Shown here in pieces: positions 46,408 to 49,853 of a stretch of DNA of 49,853 bases. How positions within the stretch are numbered: the first letter of the stretch is position 1; each line of letters opens with the position of its first letter. Origin of the DNA: Phenylobacterium sp. Its GTDB lineage: Bacteria; Pseudomonadota; Alphaproteobacteria; Caulobacterales; Caulobacteraceae. The notes under the pieces are model-generated. The model was not told where the DNA came from, searched no databases, and saw nothing but the letters and a program-made list of their open reading frames with translations. The translations under genes and the position numbers were made by a program. The stretch lies in assembly GCF_016793285.1 (NCBI RefSeq), contig NZ_JAEUMO010000027.1, positions 1 through 49,853 on the forward strand, read 5' to 3'.

Positions 46408-47202
46408 ATGAGCTTGAGGGAAACCTATGTCCGCGACGGCGTCGTCCACATCCCCGGCGCCCTGGACGCCGCCGCGCTGGCCGCCGCCGAGGCGGCCTGG
46501 ACCTGGAGCGTGGAGAACCCGGGGCCGCTGGCCTCGAACATCCGCACGCGCGGGTCGGACGCCACCTTCTACCAGGACCTCTACAATCCGAAGGTGCTGA
46601 CCGGCTACCGGGCCATGCTGGAGGCCTCGCCGCTCAGCGGGATCGTCGCGGGCCTCTGGGGCCGCGGCCCGGTCTGGTTCATGTACGAGCAGGTGTTCCT
46701 CAAGGAAGGCGGCGAGGCGCGCCGCACGCCCTGGCACCAGGACAGCTCCTACCTCGCCATCGCGGGCGAGCATCTGGCGGTGGCCTGGATCACCTTCGAC
46801 CGCGTCGCCAGGGCCGACTCGCTGGAGTTCGTGAAGGGCTCCCACCGCGGCCGGCTCTACAACGGCTCGCGCTTCGACCTCGACGACGACACCCTGCCCA
46901 CGCACCCGAATTCGTCGCTGCCTCGGCTGCCGGACATCGAGCGCGACCGCGGGGCCTGGGACATCGTCTCCTGGGCCGTCGAGCCCGGCGACCTGATCGT
47001 CTTCCACCCCAAGATGATGCACGGCGGGGCGCCCACCCACGAAGGCCAGCGCCGGCGCACGCTCACCCTGCGCTACTTCGGCGAGGACGCCGTCTACGAT
47101 CCCCGCGAAGGCGGCGCCGGCCCCCGCGTCGAAGGCTTCCACCAGCGCATGAAGGCGGGTGACCCCTTCCGCGACCCGGCGTTCCTGCGGCTGCACGGCT
47201 GA
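46408..47202 (+). CDS. Phytanoyl-CoA dioxygenase family protein (PhyH)
   Basis: A 264-residue non-haem iron, 2-oxoglutarate-dependent oxygenase. The iron facial triad is His110 and Asp112 (TPWHQDSSYL) and His205 (PKMMHGGAPT); Arg near 216 (EGQRRRTLTLRYF) is placed to bind 2-oxoglutarate. It hydroxylates small organic molecules or acyl-CoAs. With the upstream amidohydrolase and the divergent phosphotransferase it may form a catabolic cluster; the substrate cannot be read from the sequence. Confidence 0.9.
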   Translation: MSLRETYVRDGVVHIPGALDAAALAAAEAAWTWSVENPGPLASNIRTRGSDATFYQDLYNPKVLTGYRAMLEASPLSGIVAGLWGRGPVWFMYEQVFLKEGGEARRTPWHQDSSYLAIAGEHLAVAWITFDRVARADSLEFVKGSHRGRLYNGSRFDLDDDTLPTHPNSSLPRLPDIERDRGAWDIVSWAVEPGDLIVFHPKMMHGGAPTHEGQRRRTLTLRYFGEDAVYDPREGGAGPRVEGFHQRMKAGDPFRDPAFLRLHG

Positions 47203-47302
47203 GCGCGGCGTCCTCGGAGCGCGGCTTGTCCGCGACGCCGCCGCCGCGGGGCGCCGCCGGCCACCGGCTCCCGGATCCTCGTATGATGGACGAGCGATTT
47301 CC

Positions 47303-47331
47303 TTGACAGGCTGGCTCGTGTGTTCTACATA
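47303..47331 (+). promoter_or_regulatory. Strong sigma-70-type promoter, TTGACA-N17-TACATA
   Basis: TTGACA (47303-47308), a 17-bp spacer, TACATA (47326-47331). The expected transcription start, seven bases downstream, falls at or next to the ATG at 47339, so the message should be leaderless, which is common in Caulobacter. The -10 element lies inside the LexA-type box. Confidence 0.7.
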
Positions 47332-47336
47332 TGTTC
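47322..47336 (+). promoter_or_regulatory. LexA (SOS) box GTTC-N7-GTTC
   Basis: GTTC (47322-47325), TACATAT, GTTC (47333-47336). This exactly matches the direct-repeat LexA operator of alphaproteobacteria (Caulobacter, Rhodobacter, Rhizobium). It overlaps the -10 element and the predicted transcription start of the gene at 47339, where bound LexA would block transcription. Confidence 0.8.
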
Positions 47337-47338
47337 TT

Positions 47339-48085
47339 ATGCCGGACGCCCCGCCTCATCTGACGCCTGCGCGCATGGACGCGCTGATGTCGCTGATGGC
47401 CGAGGGCTGTGCGAGCGCCTTCGAGGCCGCCCGCGCGCGCATGGAGGCGGCTGAGGACAGCGCCGACTTCGAGCGCTGCGGCCGCATCGCCAACGCCTTC
47501 TGTGGCCGGGTCGGCGCGATCCTCCTGCTGAAGCAGCGCTTCGACCGCGAGCAGGCCGCCCTGGCCGAAGGCGCACGACAGCGCGCGGAGACCGCCGCCG
47601 GGCTCGCGAGCGTGGCGCGGGCGGCCGCCGTCAAGGCCCGCGGGTCCGAGGTCAGGACCCACTTCATCGGCTTCGCCTTCGACACCTTCCCCCGGGAAGA
47701 GGCGCATGAGGTTCTGGCGTGGGTCCGCGACTGGGTCCGCGAACACGCCGCCGACGACGACTTCGTCGACGCCCCCATCGAGACCGTCATCCAGCGCGTG
47801 ATCGACGACCTCGACCTCCCGCCCCATGGCGACCTCGGCTACGAGGACGAAGAGCCGGAGTTCGAGCCGGTGGAGGCCGCGTCGCCCGCGCCGCGCCCTC
47901 TGCGCGCGCCGCCGCGGGCCGCGATCGCCGAAGCCCCGGCCCCCGAGCCGGTCGCCGTCGCGGCCGAGCCCCCGCCGCCTGCGCCGCCGCCCCATCCGCC
48001 CGATCCGCCGCCCGAGCGGGGCTACATCCCTCCCTGGGAGCTGCTGAAGCCCGGCCAGATCTTCCCCGGCTCCTCCGGCTGGTGA
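47339..48085 (+). CDS. Hypothetical protein with predicted SOS (LexA) control
   Basis: A 248-residue cytoplasmic protein of unknown function. Residues 1-120 are helical (ARMDALMSLMAEGCASAFEA, then LKQRFDREQAALAEG); 120-165 include HFIGFAFDTFPREEAHEVLA and a second acidic helix. A Pro/Ala/Glu-rich linker (about 165-225) leads to a short conserved-looking tail ERGYIPPWELLKPGQIFPGS. The layout (folded domain, flexible linker, short terminal peptide) suggests a tail that docks on a partner. The LexA box and leaderless promoter predict DNA-damage induction. It could be a repair factor or division inhibitor; neither is shown by the sequence. Confidence 0.75.
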   Translation: MPDAPPHLTPARMDALMSLMAEGCASAFEAARARMEAAEDSADFERCGRIANAFCGRVGAILLLKQRFDREQAALAEGARQRAETAAGLASVARAAAVKARGSEVRTHFIGFAFDTFPREEAHEVLAWVRDWVREHAADDDFVDAPIETVIQRVIDDLDLPPHGDLGYEDEEPEFEPVEAASPAPRPLRAPPRAAIAEAPAPEPVAVAAEPPPPAPPPHPPDPPPERGYIPPWELLKPGQIFPGSSGW

Positions 48086-48229
48086 CCCGGCGCGACGCGC
48101 CCACGATCCCGAGCCACGACAGGCAAAGAGACCGCGAACGCGTCCGGGCCCCCCGGCCGCGCCGCTCGGTCGCGCCGTTCGTGTCCTTCGGGGTTCCGCT
48201 CCGCCCCTGAGCCGCCCCTGAGCCGCCGC

Positions 48230-49309
48230 TCAGTCGTCGCCCGGCCCGGCCCGCTTCTGCTTCATCCAGGCGCGCGCCGACTTGTGCCGGCTGATCCACA
48301 GCTTGCGGTTGGCCTGCGCCGCCTGCGGGTCCTCGCGGCGGTGCTCGTAGGCCAGCTCCGCCTGCAGCTTCTCGTAGGCCGCGAGCCGCTCCGGCGAGAG
48401 TTCGCCGGCGTCGAGCGCGGCGCGGACCGCGCAGCCGGGCTCGCCCTGGTGCCTGCAATCGGAGAAGCGGCACCGGCCCGCCAGCGCCTCGACGTCGTCG
48501 AACACCGCCGAGACGCCCTCGTCGGCGTTCCAGAGGCCGAGTTCGCGCATGCCCGGCGTGTCGAGGATCAGCCCGCCCGAGGGCAGCAGCACCAGTTCGC
48601 GGTGGGTGGTGGTGTGCCGTCCGCGCGCATCGTCCTCGCGGATCTCGCGTGTAGCCATCCGGGCTTCGCCGAACAGGGCGTTGAGCAGCGTGGACTTGCC
48701 GGCCCCCGACGAGCCCAGCAGAACGGCCGTCCGGCCGGGGGGCAGGTGGGCCGCGAGCGCGTCCAGCCCCTCGCCGGTCTTCGACGAGATGGCCAGCACC
48801 GGCGCGCCGGACGCGATCGCCCCGACCTCGGCCACCGGGCCCGCGACGTCGCCGGCGAGGTCGGCCTTGGTCAGCACCACGACCGGCTCAGCCCCGCTTT
48901 CGTAGGCGGTGGCCAGGTAGCGTTCGAGCCGGCGCAGGTTCAGGTCGGCGTTCAGCGAGGCGACCAGGAGCGCCACGTCGACGTTCGCCGCCACCACCTG
49001 CGCGCCGCCGCGCGTGCCCGAGGCCTTGCGGATGAACGCGGTCCTGCGGGGCAGCACCGCGTGGACCAGCGCCAGGGTCTCGCCCGGCCGGGCCTCGAGG
49101 GCCACCCAGTCGCCGGCCGTGGGGCGTTCGTCGTCGCTGAGGGATTTCAGCAGCGTGCCGGAGGCCCGTGCGTCGCGTTCGCCCTCGTCGGTGACCACGC
49201 GGTAGCCGCCGCGCTGCTGGACGACGATGCGGCCGGGGACGAGGCCGGCCGCGGCATGGGACGTGAAGTCGTTCTGGAGCGCGTCGCTCCAGCCGTAGGA
49301 TGTCAACAA
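48230..49309 (-). CDS. rsgA: Ribosome small-subunit biogenesis GTPase RsgA
   Basis: A 359-residue circularly permuted GTPase that checks late 30S assembly. The order is OB domain (20-95), then G4 TKAD (147-150), G1 GSSGAGKS (199-206) and G3 DTPG (250-253), with a zinc-binding Cys280, Cys285, His287, Cys293 cluster (CRFSDCRHQGEPGC). The tail is basic (RKLWISRHKSARAWMKQK). The start is TTG at 49309, eight bases after AAGGA; it gives MLTSYGWSDALQNDF, which fits homologues. A small frame with a perfect ribosome-binding site lies 75 bp upstream (49385-49438). Confidence 0.95.
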   Translation of the reverse strand: MLTSYGWSDALQNDFTSHAAAGLVPGRIVVQQRGGYRVVTDEGERDARASGTLLKSLSDDERPTAGDWVALEARPGETLALVHAVLPRRTAFIRKASGTRGGAQVVAANVDVALLVASLNADLNLRRLERYLATAYESGAEPVVVLTKADLAGDVAGPVAEVGAIASGAPVLAISSKTGEGLDALAAHLPPGRTAVLLGSSGAGKSTLLNALFGEARMATREIREDDARGRHTTTHRELVLLPSGGLILDTPGMRELGLWNADEGVSAVFDDVEALAGRCRFSDCRHQGEPGCAVRAALDAGELSPERLAAYEKLQAELAYEHRREDPQAAQANRKLWISRHKSARAWMKQKRAGPGDD

Positions 49310-49384
49310 TGGGGTTGTCCTTGGGTTCGATGGCCGTTCAGGCGTCGACCGCGGGGACCCCGCGCTGGCAGGTCCGGTTGCGCT

Positions 49385-49438
49385 CTAGGCAACGACAGCG
49401 GCGACGCAGCGAAGGGCTGCGCTGACAATCGGTGACAT
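49385..49438 (-). CDS. Candidate 17-residue leader or small ORF upstream of rsgA
   Basis: Reverse-strand ATG at 49438, preceded by an outstanding ribosome-binding site (GAGGAGGAGGT), reads MSPIVSAALRCVAAVVA and stops at TAG. It is too short for a normal enzyme; it could be a leader peptide that couples translation to rsgA or a small membrane-active peptide. The rest of 49310-49568 shows no gene. Confidence 0.4.
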   Translation of the reverse strand: MSPIVSAALRCVAAVVA

Positions 49439-49568
49439 ACGGACCTCCTCCTCTGCTGAACGGGCCGCCGGATCCTTCGTCCCGGGCCTTCGGCGGGGCC
49501 GCGGGACGCGCGGACCTTGGCGGCGCGGCTGCTTCGCGTCAAGAAGAGGGAGCCCAAGGAGTACGCGC

Positions 49569-49853
49569 ATGGCCGACGTCACCGTTACCGACAACACCGA
49601 GCGGAGCCGCTTCGAGGTGAACCTGGACGGCCACACGGCCTTCGCAGAGTACCGCCTGAAGCCGGGCCGCATCGTGCTGCCCCATACCGTCGTGCCGCCG
49701 GAGTTCGAAGGCAAGGGCGTGGCCAGCGCGCTCGCCCGCTACGCCTTCGGCCACGCCCGCGCGCAGGGCCTGAAGGTCGTGCCGACCTGCCCCTTCATGG
49801 CCGGGTGGGTGAAGAAGCACCCGGAGGAGCACGACATCGTCGATGCGACCTGC
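49569..49853 (+). CDS. GNAT-family (YidJ/GCN5-type) N-acetyltransferase, 3' end outside the window
   Basis: Ninety-five codons are visible, reading MADVTVTDNTERSRFEVNLD then TAFAEYRLKPGRIVLPHTVV, PPEFEGKGVASALARYAFGH and CPFMAGWVKKHPEEHDIV. This is the compact GNAT domain of the Gtn/YidJ type (about 90-100 residues) with acetyl-CoA loop EGKGVASALA. The reading frame is open to the edge, so the last few codons may be missing. The ATG at 49569 follows AAGGAG. Confidence 0.88.
   Translation, partial: MADVTVTDNTERSRFEVNLDGHTAFAEYRLKPGRIVLPHTVVPPEFEGKGVASALARYAFGHARAQGLKVVPTCPFMAGWVKKHPEEHDIVDATC

Overview
The window is high-GC, densely packed chromosomal DNA from an alphaproteobacterium, most likely a member of the Caulobacteraceae (Phenylobacterium/Caulobacter-like). 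This is inferred from the gene content (secA, a parvulin-type foldase, argJ and mutT near one another; ComF, glutaredoxin and DUF1178 neighbours; tandem S9 peptidases), the GC-saturated third codon positions and a GTTC-N7-GTTC LexA-type box. I see no rRNA, tRNA or CRISPR array.

Layout. 1-6.3 kb: the 5' part of secA (reverse strand, runs off the left edge), a two-gene reverse operon (secreted protein and MDR oxidoreductase), then a methyltransferase and an ankyrin protein. 6.2-6.4 kb: a large nested inverted repeat. 6.4-18.3 kb: thiolase; parvulin foldase overlapping argJ; tandem-domain glycosyltransferase; DEAD-box helicase; beta-lactamase-like serine hydrolase; M20 metallohydrolase; mutT overlapping a BNR-repeat protein. 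18.4-21.9 kb: lipoprotein, BioC-like methyltransferase, comF, grxC, a 40-codon remnant of a carbon-nitrogen hydrolase, DUF1178. 21.9-27.7 kb: three tandem secreted S9 peptidase paralogues; the third has lost all three catalytic residues. 27.9-33.9 kb: clpB, a lipoprotein, DUF1508, arfB, an attenuator-like leader, a GNAT enzyme and ilvC.

33.8-41.0 kb is a 7.1-kb integrated element. It entered the 3' end of ilvC, duplicating 31 bp (29/31 identical) and pushing the presumed native ilvC end and terminator 7.1 kb downstream. It carries a tyrosine integrase, a reverse cluster of four unrecognised small genes, three 18-bp iterons in an AT-richer non-coding stretch, a serine recombinase preceded by repeated operator-like boxes, a remnant of a C5-cytosine methyltransferase, an unknown gene and a divergent PD-(D/E)XK-type nuclease that may be a defence gene.

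41.0-49.9 kb returns to core-like DNA: a FAD-dependent oxidoreductase, a DUF2189 membrane protein, a divergent phosphotransferase/amidohydrolase pair around a perfect 16-bp palindrome, a PhyH dioxygenase, a probably leaderless gene whose promoter contains a LexA box, rsgA, and the start of a GNAT protein.

The main points for follow-up are the dead third S9 paralogue, the ilvC element with its iterons and nuclease, the attenuator-like leader before the GNAT-ilvC pair, and the LexA-box gene of unknown function.
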